A stretch of DNA of 64,000 bases from Palsa-504 sp963705835 (GTDB lineage Bacteria; Actinomycetota; Actinomycetes; Streptosporangiales; Streptosporangiaceae), in assembly GCA_963705835.1 (NCBI GenBank), contig CAVPLC010000041.1, positions 1 through 64,000 on the forward strand. Reading direction: 5' to 3'. Below the pieces are notes generated by a model, which saw only the letters and a list, made by a program, of their open reading frames with translations, was not told where the DNA came from and did no database searches. Of the stretch, positions 9,012 through 18,019 are shown in pieces; within the stretch, counting starts at the first letter, position 1, and the number at the start of each line of letters is the position of its first letter. Position numbers and translations under genes: made by a program.

Positions 9012-10148
9012 TCAGGATTGCCTGGCCGGGTGGTTGCGGTGCAGTTCGGCGGCGATGGTATGGCTCAGCTCGTGCCAGCTCTTCTCGAACTTGGCGAGGC
9101 CTTCGCGCTCGAGTTGTCCGGTGACGTCGTCGAAGTCGACGCCGACGGCCGACAGCTGATCCAGGACGCGGCGCGCCTCGTGGTACCGGCCGCTGATGGT
9201 GTCGCCGGTCACCTCGCCATGGTCGGCGAAGGCGGCCAGGGTGGTTGCGGGCATGGTGTTGACCGTGCCGGGGGCGATGAGTTCGGTGACGTACATGGTG
9301 TCGGGATAGGCGTGGTTCTTGACGCCGGTGGAGGCCCAGAGCGGGCGCTGCGGCGCAGCTCCGAGCCCGGCCAGCTTCTGCCACCGCGGGCTGGCGATGA
9401 CGTCCTCATACGCCTGGTAGGCCAGGCGGGCGTTGGCGATCGCCGCCTTCCCCTTGAGCCGGGTGGCCTGGCTGGTTGCTATCCGGTCGAGCCGGGTGTC
9501 GACCTCGGAGTCCACCCGGGAGATGAAGAAGGAGGCGACAGAGCGGATGGCGGCAAGGTCGCGCCCGGCGGCAGCGGCTTGTTCCAGGCCGCGCAGGTAG
9601 GCGTCCATGACGGCGCGGTACCGGGCGAGGGCGAAGATCAGGGTCACGTTGACGCTGATTCCCTCGCTGGTGGCCTGCGTGATAGCGGTGAGACCTTCTG
9701 GGGTGGCCGGGATCTTCACGAACATGTTGTCGCGGTCCACGGCGGACCGCAGGGCGCGGGCCATGTCCGCGGTGGCGGCGGCGTCACGGGAAAGCCGGGG
9801 GTCGACCTCGATGGAGACCCGCCCGTCTTTTGCGGCTGTCTGCTGGTACACCGGGGAAAGGACGTCACAGGCGGCGCGGACGTCATCGGTGGTGACCGTG
9901 AAGATGGCAGTCTCCGTGCTGGCACCCAGCTCGGCTAGGTGACTCAGCTGGCCGTCATACCGGTCGCCCTTCGCCAGGGCCGACGCGAAGATCGTGGGGT
10001 TGGTCGTCACGCCGACGACGTGCCGGCCGGTGATGAGCCACTGGAGCTCGCCGCTGGCGAGCAGCTCGCGGGAAAGGTCGTCCAGCCATACCGCCACGCC
10101 CTGGGCGGACAGCTCGGCAAGCGGGTCATGGCGGGTGCTGCTGGTCAT
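9012..10148 (-). CDS. tal: Transaldolase
   Basis: The 378-residue product is an actinobacterial-type transaldolase, which moves a dihydroxyacetone unit from sedoheptulose 7-phosphate to glyceraldehyde 3-phosphate in the pentose phosphate pathway. Visible motifs are VGVTTNPTIFASAL near the N-terminus, the Schiff-base Lys in MFVKIPATPEGL, and PLWASTGVKN. The open frame extends upstream to 10469, but the ATG at 10148 begins the conserved protein. It stands alone rather than in a tkt-tal-zwf cluster, so it may be a second copy induced under stress; that cannot be checked here. Confidence 0.93.
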   Translation of the reverse strand: MTSSTRHDPLAELSAQGVAVWLDDLSRELLASGELQWLITGRHVVGVTTNPTIFASALAKGDRYDGQLSHLAELGASTETAIFTVTTDDVRAACDVLSPVYQQTAAKDGRVSIEVDPRLSRDAAATADMARALRSAVDRDNMFVKIPATPEGLTAITQATSEGISVNVTLIFALARYRAVMDAYLRGLEQAAAAGRDLAAIRSVASFFISRVDSEVDTRLDRIATSQATRLKGKAAIANARLAYQAYEDVIASPRWQKLAGLGAAPQRPLWASTGVKNHAYPDTMYVTELIAPGTVNTMPATTLAAFADHGEVTGDTISGRYHEARRVLDQLSAVGVDFDDVTGQLEREGLAKFEKSWHELSHTIAAELHRNHPARQS

Positions 10149-10518
10149 GTTCGGACCTTCCGGATCAGGCAGGGCAGTCGGCGGTGCCGCCGACGGCCGC
10201 GGCAAAGTAACGCGATGGCCTCTGGCCAGGGTGCCGTTCGGGGCGTCGTGGATGCTGTCTCGTGCGGCGGCTGCAACCGCGGCGGCAGTGATGCCGAAAC
10301 TGGCGGTACAGGGGCTGGCACTCAGCGGAGGCGCCCTAATGTTCGGTGCCGACGCTGCGGTCGGCGTCCCCGATGATCTTTCCCAGCCGCTGCTGACCCC
10401 CGCTTCCACGCTGACCCGCGCGACGAACAGAGGGGGCTTGATGCTGGTCCGGGACAGTGCTGCATGCATCAGAATCTCGCGCCCGGTCCGTCATCTGCAG
10501 GGGGCGACGTACTGCTGG

Positions 10519-11019
10519 TCAGGCGAGGACGGCGTCGATCGTCTTTTTCAGCGCACTGGGCTGGGCAGGCGACTTGGGTGCTTTCTTCCGGGCCTGCTCG
10601 AGCTTGTCCCCGATGTCCTGAAGCTGTTTGCGGCTGAGACCGGCCCGCACTTTGGGGAACCAGTCCTGCTCTTCCTCTTCGATGTGACGCGTGACGTTCT
10701 CGATCAGCACCGTGGCCTTGGCATCGAAGCGCTCAGCCCCGGCCGGCATGCCGGCTAGCTCCATGCACAGGACGTCGGCCACGTGATGTTCTTCGTAGGA
10801 CTCCAGCACGTCGTCCTTGAGGTCGGGGAGCAACGCGCAGACCTCGGGATACATCACCTCATTCTCGATATAGGTGTGTACGGTGAGCAGCGTGATGATC
10901 TGCCCGACGATCGTTGCTTTCTTCTTGATCGCCTTGTCCCCGGCAGCTTGGAACTTGCGGAACAGGTTGCGGATTTCCTTGTGATCGGCCTTCAGTACCA
11001 CGATTGCATCTGATGACAT
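10519..11019 (-). CDS. Hemerythrin HHE domain protein
   Basis: This 166-residue protein has the paired HHE pattern: LKADHKEIRNLFRKF, then TYIENEVMYPEV, EEHHVADVL and RHIEEEEQDWFPKV, giving the five-to-seven His/Glu ligands expected of a di-iron hemerythrin. It ends in a Lys-rich tail. It differs from the 8297-8869 protein in sequence, so the two are paralogues rather than a recent duplication. Likely role is oxygen, nitric oxide or peroxide sensing or iron handling; which one cannot be said from sequence. Confidence 0.92.
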   Translation of the reverse strand: MSSDAIVVLKADHKEIRNLFRKFQAAGDKAIKKKATIVGQIITLLTVHTYIENEVMYPEVCALLPDLKDDVLESYEEHHVADVLCMELAGMPAGAERFDAKATVLIENVTRHIEEEEQDWFPKVRAGLSRKQLQDIGDKLEQARKKAPKSPAQPSALKKTIDAVLA

Positions 11020-11750
11020 ACTGCTCCTCTCGGCATGCTGGACCTGCGGCGGCTACCCGGCAGGCCCGCCACCAAACGCATCTGCGGATAAATGCGGGGG
11101 GCTGCCCTCAACACCACAGCGGAAGCACGCGTCCTCCAGGAATCCCTCCCAGCACCAGTGTGAACCGCGGCGCGGCTGTCCTACCCCACCAGGCGGCGAA
11201 CCTCCGCTTTGAACAGGGACCGGCCAGCCGGTTCGGCCCTGCCAGCAGCACGGCTTGATCCGGTACCGGACCAGGCTGCCACGAGCCGCGCCCGCTGTGC
11301 GGGTCCACAACGCCGGCGTCATGCCCAGCCGGGCCGGCTAATCAGCTCCCGGGGTGGAGCCATCCGCGGGCCAGGCGCTCCAGCGGATGCGACCGGATCC
11401 CGGAGGGTGCCAGCATGATGCCGCCGGGCCGTACCGTCGGGGCCGGCAGGGACCGGCCATGCTGCGCTGCCCGCACCAGGACAGCCATCCGCGACGCCCA
11501 GGACGCCGGGATGCTGTCGAAGTACGGCATCGACCTCGCCACCATCACCGACAAGCTCGGCAGCATAGGCAAGGCGCTCCGACCACCGCCAGCCGAGCGC
11601 CCGTCGCTCAGGCTGGCCAGGTACCTGGGCGCCGGTGCCCGGTATAGCCGGAAATGAAGGTTCGGGGCCCGCGGCGGCCTGATCACTCGCGGTGCGCCTG
11701 AATGACCACGGTAAGTAGTGGGTTTAGGCCGGCATGCATCAGGTACCCGA
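11020..11750. other. Long stretch without a supportable gene
   Basis: No open frame here has recognisable family motifs. A plus-strand frame around 11415-11657 encodes GMLSKYGIDLATITDKLG, which reads like protein, but both ends dissolve into Arg/Pro-rich sequence. I regard it as a possible fragment of unknown origin and do not call a gene. The 3' end of the stretch abuts a transposase remnant. Confidence 0.4.
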
Positions 11751-11752
11751 TC

Positions 11753-11827
11753 ATGGCGGTCTGCGGCCGGGATGAGGATCAGCGGTGGACGCTGGCCCAG
11801 GTCGCCGCGCTGGTCAGGAATGCTTGA
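11753..11827 (+). pseudogene. IS630-type transposase scrap
   Basis: The frame reads CGRDEDQRWTLAQVAALV, which resembles the segment DxRWTLARVAxxI of IS630-family transposases just before their second DNA-binding part. It stops after only 24 residues, where the promoter of the downstream phasin-like gene begins. It is a degraded insertion fragment. Confidence 0.4.
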
Positions 11828-11857
11828 CTTAGTTAGCGTTGCTTGATATAGTTAGCA
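11821..11857 (+). promoter_or_regulatory. Strong housekeeping-type promoter made of two tandem repeats
   Basis: TTGACT (11824-11829) and TATAGT (11847-11852) are separated by 17 bases, near the consensus for the principal sigma factor. The element consists of two imperfect tandem copies, TGCTTGACTTAGTTAGC at 11821 and TGCTTGATATAGTTAGC at 11840, with 19-base period. The GTTAGC ends may also be a regulator site. The gene starts 54 bases downstream of the -10. Confidence 0.75.
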
Positions 11858-11905
11858 AACCGGATCCGGAACTACTGAATTCGGACATCCCGAAGGGGTA
11901 CATAT

Positions 11906-12471
11906 ATGACCAGCACAACCGAGCGCTACCGCGCCGCGGCGAGCCAGTCGGCCGGCACGGTCGAGAAGATCGCCGACTTCTGGACGCAGGGCGCACAGAA
12001 ACTGAGTGACCGCATGCTTCCGGGCCTGCCGCAGGTCAACCTGGTCCCGATGGTTGAGCGCTACTTCGAGTTCGTGCAGCGGACCGTCGACATCAGCCGT
12101 GACCTCACCCTGAAGTGGGCGGAGGCGGCGGGCACGCTGTCCGGCGCCGTCCGCGAGCAGGCCGAGTCCGTCGGCGGTCTGGTCCGCGAGCAGGCCGAAT
12201 CGACCCGCGACTTCGTGCACGAGCAGGCCGGAAGGCCGAACAGGCCGCCCGCGAGCAGGCCGGCAAGGCCGAGCAGGCCGAGAAGGAGCTGGCCCGCGAG
12301 GCTCGCAAGGCCGAGCGCGAGCAGGCCAGGCACGCCCATGACAAGGCCCGCGAGCGTTACGAGGGCCTGACCAAGGCCGAGCTGAGCGACCAGCTGGACC
12401 AGCGCAACCTGCCCAAGACGGGCAACGTCGACGAGCTCGTGGAGCGCCTGGTCGAGGCCGACAGCAAGTAA
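11906..12471 (+). pseudogene. Phasin-like protein with C-terminal SAP domain, frameshifted as read
   Basis: The first 108 residues are helical and phasin-like (KIADFWTQGAQKLSDRMLPG, MVERYFEFVQRTVDISRDL) with repeated REQAESV units. Near 12229-12231 one base is missing. The other frame continues with KAEQAAREQAGKAEQAEKEL and a SAP/Rho-N-type module (YEGLTKAELSDQLDQRNLPK), ending at 12471. Restored length is about 188 residues. The start ATG has a GAAGGGG ribosome binding site and a near-consensus promoter. Phasins coat polyhydroxyalkanoate granules and SAP modules bind nucleic acid, so a granule-DNA linker is possible, but that is inference. Confidence 0.65.
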
Positions 12472-12497
12472 CCACGCTGCCCGCCCCGCCACACTGA

Positions 12498-12536
12498 GAC
12501 GCCGGTATCCAGCACAATCTGCTGGGTGCCGGCGTC
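12498..12536 (+). terminator. Terminator-like hairpin
   Basis: GACGCCGGTATCCAGCA pairs with TGCTGGGTGCCGGCGTC across a five-base loop, 26 bases after the phasin-like stop. There is no clear U-tract, which is common in actinomycetes. Confidence 0.65.
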
Positions 12537-12657
12537 ATCGCGCTGAGCTCGCAGCATGCCTAGCCACCTTTCCCCACACAGCCACGGTCCGGCTGTCCGT
12601 CATCCGCGCACCCGGCCGGGCACCGAACCCGTCAGGGCCGCCGCTGCCCGGCCGCGA

Positions 12658-13045
12658 TCACCCGGTACCAGTACGCGATGGCGCTGCCCTCCCGGGGCGT
12701 GCAGCGCGCACCGCAAGCCGCCGCCAAGGGTCCTGCCTCCGGCGGCTGGCGACACCCGCACCGGCAGCCGCCACGCTCGCCTGAACCCTGAACACGTCAT
12801 CTTTGCCGGTCAAGGCCAGCAGCCGCAGCATTTCCCACTGCGGCGCGGCAAGCACCACGTCGCCGCCGCCGCGCCGGGCTAGTCTCTGCACCCGCAGCAA
12901 GGCGCCAAGCGAGCTGCAATCGATGAAGTCAAGCGCCGACATGTCGATGATCAGGCTCTGACCCGGCGCCACCCGGGCGCACGCTGTGGTCCCTTGCCGA
13001 CTCACTCGAGCAGCGCCCGTGACAGTTACCCACTGACGAGCCTCA
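12658..13045 (-). pseudogene. STAS-domain (anti-sigma factor antagonist) remnant
   Basis: The minus frame contains the STAS core IDMSALDFIDCSSLGALLRV, including the Ser pair where antagonists are phosphorylated, followed by the usual helix (GGGDVVLAAPQWEMLRLLAL). The N-terminal half of the domain, which should read like TVTGELDxxTAPxL, is mostly missing; only VTVTGA-like coding remains near 13035. The C-terminal extension past VFRVQASVAAA is Arg-rich and unlike the family. It is probably a broken SpoIIAA/RsbV-type gene. Confidence 0.5.
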
Positions 13046-13157
13046 TTTGACCGCGGACCGGGTCGAGCACGCAGGTACGGCAGGACCGCGGCCGGCCGGA
13101 GTCAAAGGCCGACAGCGCGGCAGCTCACTGGGGCGCCAGTAACCAGCTCCGTCGCGT

Positions 13158-14234
13158 TCAGCTGGAGCCCTTGGCCCTCCGGTTACCTGCTGTGGGCTGC
13201 AGGGCGGGCTCCTTCACTCCGTCGGCTTCCGCCGCGGGCGATGCCGGGCGCTGGCCCATTTCCCGCAGCGTGGGCAAGGCGGCGAGCGAGACGGGCATCG
13301 GCAGCAGCAAGGCCAGCACCCGGTAGACGAACACGCCTGCCACAGCGACCGCGAGCGGCGCGCCGCTGACCCAGATCGTCAAGGGCAATACCAGGGCCAG
13401 GACGCCTGCGCCCGCCAGCGGCCCGGTCCGGCGAGTGAACACCATCCCCGTGGCGAAGCCGACGAACAGCGCGGCCGGGTTCATCTGAAAACCGAACATG
13501 GCCAGCCCCGCCCAGGTGGCGAACGCGTCCGCCGCCCAGAACAGCGCCATGCCGCACAGCGCGGACCCCCATCGCAGCGGATGGATGAACAGCGCCCGGA
13601 TGAGGCGGATCGAGGCCAGGAAGATGCCGAGCTTCCGCCGCCAGCCGGCCCGGTCCCGGAACCGGTCGCTATACCGGTCCGCGGCCCAGAAACCGATCAC
13701 GAAGCCCGGGATCGGGATGACTGCCCAGGGAAGGGTGAAGTCCATCGGCGGCTGGCCGCGCCCGGACACCAGCACGGCGATCGCCGCGGCGCAGCCACCG
13801 ATCGCCAGGACGCCGTGCTCCAGGCCTCCCAGCGCGGCCACGCGTGCCTTGGCCTCATCCTCCTCCGCCCCCGCGGCCTGGAGCGCATACTGGTCGAGCG
13901 CGCCCCCGCCATGAGCGAGGAATCCGCCGAAACCCGCGGCTACCACAGCGCGCATCTGCCGGCCCGGCAGCGCGGGGCCGCCCTCGACGCGGAAGATTCC
14001 CCGGTACGCGTAGTGGTAGCCGGCGAAGGAAACCAGCAGCGCGCCGACCAGCGCGATCAGCCATATCCCGTCGAAATCGCCCAGCACGGCCCGCACCTGG
14101 GACCAGCCGGCCACGTAGGCCAATCCGGCTCCGGCCGCCAGTTCGAGCACTACCGCCACGGCGACCAGCACGGCCAGGACGCTCCGGCGGCGCCGCAAGT
14201 GAACCACTGACAACAGCGGCAACGATACGCGCAT
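13158..14234 (-). CDS. Flippase-like / LPG-synthase transmembrane family protein
   Basis: The 358-residue protein has about eight hydrophobic segments and resembles the PF03706-type transmembrane region of lysylphosphatidylglycerol synthases and AglD-like flippases. Supporting segments are LVSFAGYHYAYRGIFRV, FGGFLAHGGGALDQYAL, and a late glycine-rich stretch ending in LAALPTLREM. There is no catalytic C-terminal domain, so a lipid or polyprenol transport role is more likely than aminoacylation. I prefer the ATG at 14234, preceded by a GAGAGG ribosome binding site, over the GTG at 14291. Confidence 0.75.
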   Translation of the reverse strand: MRVSLPLLSVVHLRRRRSVLAVLVAVAVVLELAAGAGLAYVAGWSQVRAVLGDFDGIWLIALVGALLVSFAGYHYAYRGIFRVEGGPALPGRQMRAVVAAGFGGFLAHGGGALDQYALQAAGAEEDEAKARVAALGGLEHGVLAIGGCAAAIAVLVSGRGQPPMDFTLPWAVIPIPGFVIGFWAADRYSDRFRDRAGWRRKLGIFLASIRLIRALFIHPLRWGSALCGMALFWAADAFATWAGLAMFGFQMNPAALFVGFATGMVFTRRTGPLAGAGVLALVLPLTIWVSGAPLAVAVAGVFVYRVLALLLPMPVSLAALPTLREMGQRPASPAAEADGVKEPALQPTAGNRRAKGSS

Positions 14235-14439
14235 GAGGCAGGCCTCTCGCTCGCCAATGGCAGTACCGCTGCCCCGCGACAGCCGGACCATGCACCCGCG
14301 TTCCTGTCCGCCCGCCCAGCGCCCGCCGACGCTGGACGCGACATCAGATGCCCACGGCCATCTCAGCGACGATATTCAGCAAGACGGCGCCTACAAAGCT
14401 GGCAACAGCTGATGGTGCTGACCACCGCCAAGGTCGCGC

Positions 14440-14720
14440 CCGCGCCCTGAGGCCGCGCACCGCCGGTAGCGACGTTCATCGCACCGTCGAAATCCCGGTC
14501 GGCCGGGCGGGCGCCCTCCGAAGAGGGCCAGGCACGTGGACCAGTATCCGGCCACCGCCCGCGCCATCCGCCGCGTGCGACCACCCCCGCGAACGAGAGG
14601 ACTACAAGATGCGGGCCTGCACCGTGGAAGCGGTGTTCGGGCACCTCAAGACCTGCCGGGCCAAGGCCGCCACCACCGGCAAGGGCAACCCCGGCGAGCA
14701 GGTGCGCATCCTCAAGCCCA
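14440..14720. mobile_element. Degraded transposase fragments
   Basis: On the plus strand, MRACTVEAVFGHLKTCRAK resembles the TVEPVFGxIK motif at the end of IS1182-type transposases. On the minus strand, ADRDFDGAMNVATGG resembles the DRDxNAAxN end motif of TnpB-like proteins. Both pieces are short and have no surrounding frame. I see no inverted terminal repeats. The assignments are weak and rest only on these short motifs. Confidence 0.35.
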
Positions 14721-14761
14721 CTGGGCTCGGCGCTGGCTCTTGTGCGGCCGGACCGGGTTGG

Positions 14762-15190
14762 TCAGAGCTGGTGTAGCGCTGTGCGCATGCCAGCCTGCGC
14801 CTTTGTGCCGAGCCGCTCGAAGGCGGGCCTGAGCAGCGGGGCGAGGAGACGAGACGGGCCTTTGAAGGTGAACTCGGCTGTGTAGGTCACCTCGGTGCCG
14901 GCATCGACGCTGCGGAAGGTCATGGTGTCGACGGCGATGACCGTCTTGTTCTCCCCGCGGAGCCGGATGCGCTCATCGGGCAGGAACTCACGCACGACGT
15001 AGGTCAGCTGGGTCTTCCGGCCGAGGAAGGTGGAGGTGTTGAGGTAGGTGGTGCCGGCCCCTCCATCGCCGTGCTGGGTCACGGTGACCACGGTGCCCGG
15101 GTCCCACTCGGTTGTGGTGGTGAAGTCGGAGAGGTAGCCGAACACCGCGTTCAGCGGCTTGTCGACGAGGACGATCTTGTGCAATTTCAT
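14762..15190 (-). CDS. SRPBCC-family (START-like) protein
   Basis: The 142-residue protein starts with the SRPBCC strand-helix motif (KIVLVDKPLNAVFGYLSDFT) and ends with the long C-terminal helix (LLAPLLRPAFERLGTKAQAG) typical of this hydrophobic-ligand-binding fold. Members bind lipids or polyketides or act as hydrolases or cyclases. It is the last gene of the five-gene minus-strand operon beginning at 19353. In that setting it may carry or sense the modified lipid, which is inference. Confidence 0.88.
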   Translation of the reverse strand: MKLHKIVLVDKPLNAVFGYLSDFTTTTEWDPGTVVTVTQHGDGGAGTTYLNTSTFLGRKTQLTYVVREFLPDERIRLRGENKTVIAVDTMTFRSVDAGTEVTYTAEFTFKGPSRLLAPLLRPAFERLGTKAQAGMRTALHQL

Positions 15191-15242
15191 GGTGTCCTTC
15201 GGGTTCCTTGGTGCCGGGTGAGGTGGTCGGGGCCGGCGTGGG

Positions 15243-15989
15243 TCAGGTGAGTGAGGTGCGCGCCCACAGGGCGGTCCAGGCGCGGGCGGGGACGAGGCGC
15301 GCGGTCTTCATCAGCAGGGCCATCGGGGCGGGGAAGGCGATCTCGGTGCGCTCGCGCTCCAGTCCGTCGCAGATGGATCGTGCGGCCTGGCCGGCGTCGA
15401 TGATGAAGGGCATGGGGAAGGGGTTGCCGGCCGTGAGGTCGGTGCGGACGAAGCCGGGGCAGATCGTGGTCACGTGCACGCCGGTTCGGGCGAGGTGGAC
15501 GCGCAGGGACTCGAGCAGGTTGATCTGGGCCGCCTTGGTCGCGCCGTAGGCTTCGGCGCCGGCCAGCCCGCGGTACCCGGCTACGGACGCGATGCCGGCG
15601 ATGACGCCGTGGTGCCGCTGCAGCATGCCGGGCAGCACGGCCGCGATGGAGTTGCTCATGCCGGTGAGGTTGACCCGGAGGTGCTGGTCGAAGACGCCGG
15701 TGTCCCAGTCCGCCGGGTCCATCGGCTTCCAGTAGCCGGCCGACAGTACCGCGAGGTCGATCGGGCCCAGCTCCTGCCGGACTCGTGTTGCAGCGGCCGA
15801 TACGGAGGCGGCGTCGGTGACGTCGGCGGGGAGGACGAGCATGTCCCCGCCGGCAACGTCGTGGAGCTGCTCTTTGCGGCGGGCAGAGATCGCGACGGTC
15901 GCGCCGCGGCATACGAGTTCGCGTGCCACGGCGGCGCCGATTCCGCTGGATCCGCCGACGACCCAGGCGATCTTGCCGTTCAGTCTCAT
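15243..15989 (-). CDS. Short-chain dehydrogenase/reductase
   Basis: This 248-residue classical SDR has the Rossmann motif WVVGGSSGIGAAVAREL, the NNAG-equivalent LAVLSAGYWKP, the catalytic Ser in IASVAGYRG and the YGATKAA catalytic Tyr/Lys pair. The ATG overlaps the stop of the methyltransferase gene (ATGA), so the two are coupled. The substrate is unknown, though the operon suggests a fatty-acyl chain or lipid-derived ketone. Confidence 0.9.
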   Translation of the reverse strand: MRLNGKIAWVVGGSSGIGAAVARELVCRGATVAISARRKEQLHDVAGGDMLVLPADVTDAASVSAAATRVRQELGPIDLAVLSAGYWKPMDPADWDTGVFDQHLRVNLTGMSNSIAAVLPGMLQRHHGVIAGIASVAGYRGLAGAEAYGATKAAQINLLESLRVHLARTGVHVTTICPGFVRTDLTAGNPFPMPFIIDAGQAARSICDGLERERTEIAFPAPMALLMKTARLVPARAWTALWARTSLT

Positions 15990-17233
15990 GCCGGCTCCCG
16001 GGTCATCTGGAGCTGGCTCACGCCGAGGTAGCCGCTGCGGAAGCCGGCCTCGCTGTAGGCGAGGTAGAACTCCCACATGCGGCGGAAGGTCTCGTCGAAG
16101 CCCTGGGCGTGGATGCGGGGCCACTGGCTGAGGAAGCGTTCCCGCCACAGGCGCAGCGTCCGGGCGTAGTGCGGCCGGAGCTCACGCTGCCGTGTCACGC
16201 GCAGCGTGGTGCGGGCCCCGAGGGCGTCGTCGACCGCCTGCAGGGACGGGATGATGCCGCCGGGGAAGATGTACTTCTGGATCCAGCTGAAGCTGCGCCG
16301 AGTGGCGAGGAAACGCTTGTGGTCCATGGTGATGGCCTGGATGGCGGCCGTGCCGCCGGGAGCGAGGAGCCGGTCAAGGGCCGCGAAGTAGGCGGGCCAG
16401 TAGGCCTCTCCGACGGCCTCGATCATCTCGACGCTGACGATGGCGTCGTACTCGCCGCGGACCTCGCGGTAGTCCTGCACCCGCACCTCGACGAGCCTGG
16501 ACAGGCCGGCGGCCTCCACCCGCTCACGGGCCAGCCGCATCTGCTCGCGGGACAGGGTGATCGTCGTGACGCGGGCACCTCGTTGCGCGGCGCGGATGGC
16601 AAGTGTTCCCCATCCGGTGCCGATCTCCAGCAGCCGGGTGCCGGCCTGGACGCCGGCGAGGTCGAGAATCCCGTCGGTCTTGCGCAGCTGTGCCTCCTCG
16701 AGCCGGGTTGCGGTCTGCGCGGGCTCGCTGTCGTCGAACCACGCCGAGGAGTAGGTCATCGTCGGGTCCAGGAAGGCGGCGAAGAGGTCGTTGCTGAGGT
16801 CGTAGTGAGCGGCGATGTTGGTTCGCGAGCCATCAAGGGTGTTCTCGTGGTCATGGGGGACGCGCCTGTCGACGAAGACACGCAGCCGCTGCAGGGCCGG
16901 AGGAATCAGGGTGGTCAACTGCGAGGCGAAGGGTGTCAGCAGGTCGGCCAGGTCGGTGCCGGGCCCGGCCCGCCAGTCCCCGGCCATGTAGGCCTCCCCG
17001 AACCCGATTTTGGCGTCGCGGCCCAGCCGGGCCAAGAACGCCGCGGGGCGAACGACCTCCAATTCGGGCGATGCCGGCGGTCCTGCTCCGAGCACCCGGC
17101 CGTCGGGGTAGCTCACGCGGACGGGGACCCGCCGTACGGCAAGCTCGAAGACCACCCGCGCGATGCCGGCTCTGAGCGGCGCCGGTGGTGGGGCGGCGGC
17201 GGCGGGCCACCTGATGAAGGTGGAGACGGTCAT
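15986..17233 (-). CDS. Cyclopropane-fatty-acid synthase-type SAM methyltransferase
   Basis: This 415-residue enzyme has the Cfa/CMAS architecture: an N-terminal lipid-binding part with GFGEAYMAGDW, then NIAAHYDLSNDLFAAFLD, MTYSSAWF and the SAM-binding motif LLEIGTGWGTLAIRAA. VSVEMIEAVGEAYWP and YIFPGGIIPS follow. Enzymes of this class add a methylene or methyl group from SAM to unsaturated acyl chains of phospholipids. The DUF1365-Cfa pair, two bases apart, with an FAD oxidoreductase upstream, matches M. tuberculosis Rv0449c-Rv0448c-ufaA1 (recalled). The product could be a cyclopropane, methyl-branched or related fatty acid. Confidence 0.93.
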   Translation of the reverse strand: MTVSTFIRWPAAAAPPPAPLRAGIARVVFELAVRRVPVRVSYPDGRVLGAGPPASPELEVVRPAAFLARLGRDAKIGFGEAYMAGDWRAGPGTDLADLLTPFASQLTTLIPPALQRLRVFVDRRVPHDHENTLDGSRTNIAAHYDLSNDLFAAFLDPTMTYSSAWFDDSEPAQTATRLEEAQLRKTDGILDLAGVQAGTRLLEIGTGWGTLAIRAAQRGARVTTITLSREQMRLARERVEAAGLSRLVEVRVQDYREVRGEYDAIVSVEMIEAVGEAYWPAYFAALDRLLAPGGTAAIQAITMDHKRFLATRRSFSWIQKYIFPGGIIPSLQAVDDALGARTTLRVTRQRELRPHYARTLRLWRERFLSQWPRIHAQGFDETFRRMWEFYLAYSEAGFRSGYLGVSQLQMTREPA

Positions 17234-17235
17234 GG

Positions 17236-18019
17236 TCAGATTCCTTCCTGCCGGATGTGGTGCGGGTGAGCGCGGACGGGCAGGCCACGAAGCCACAGCC
17301 AGATGCCGTGCACCCGGATCAGGGCCGAGACCCGCTGGGTCATGAGGGGCTGGCGGATGAGCCGGCGGGCCAGGTTCCGGCTGGTGGCGGGCTCGGGCCG
17401 GCCCCGGAAGGTCGCCGAGAACGCGACGGTGCCCTCGCGCCGCAGCGTCACGGTCGTGGCGACCAGGTCCGGCCTCAGGGTGAACCGCAGTTCGTAGGTG
17501 CCGCTGACGTCGAAGAACGGGGAGACGTGAAAGGCCTTGCCGGTCACGGCGACCCCCGCCTCGTCTGGCCGCAGGAGGTAGGCGTGCCGCTCGCCGTAGG
17601 TGTTGTGGACCTCCGCGACGACACACACGAGCCGCCCGCTGCTGTCGTAGCACCAGAAGACCGAGAGCGGGTCGAACACGTGGCCCAGGACCCGGGCGCC
17701 GGCCAGCATGAGCACCCGTCCCCGGCTCACCGAGCTGGATGCCGCCCAGCGCCAGGTAGTTCTCGATGTTGCCCTTGATCGGCAGGCCGGGGTCGCCGAG
17801 GTGGTCGGCGCTGCTGAAGCGCGCGAACGCCCGTAGGTGCCAGGGCTGGCGGGGGAGGCAGTCCAGGTCGACCAGCCACTGGTAGACCCGGTGCCGGAAG
17901 GCATGCCGGACCGGCCCGGGGCGCCGGTGCGTGACCTGGCCGGCGACCAGGGCTGGCAGTTGGGGCAGCTGCGGGCGGTCGGGCGCGGACGCCGGCGTGA
18001 GGAGCGAGGCCGTGCTCAC
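17236..18019 (-). pseudogene. DUF1365 protein, frameshifted as read
   Basis: The first 90 residues (RHAFRHRVYQWLVDLDCLP, ARFSSADHLGDP, IENYLALGGIQLGE) are the normal DUF1365 N-terminus. A one-base loss in a G-run near 17724-17728 then throws the frame. The next frame continues exactly as expected with RVLMLAGARVLGHVFDPLS and VFWCYDSSGRLVCVVAEVHN to the stop at 17236. Restored length is about 260 residues. The GTG start overlaps the FAD oxidoreductase stop. DUF1365 has no settled biochemical role but co-occurs with Cfa-type enzymes. The break is most likely a sequence error. Confidence 0.8.

Noticed and set aside
11415..11657. Small plus-strand ORF of 80 codons
   Set aside because: The middle looks like protein but there is no ribosome binding site or known family, and both ends are Arg/Pro-rich; evidence is too weak for a gene call.
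12105..12538. Minus-strand frames over the phasin-like gene
   Set aside because: Leu/Ala/Gly-rich shadows of the REQAG repeats; the plus strand has the promoter, ribosome binding site and domains.
15923..17269. Plus-strand open frame of 448 codons
   Set aside because: It is antisense to the Cfa-type methyltransferase and has no motifs of its own.
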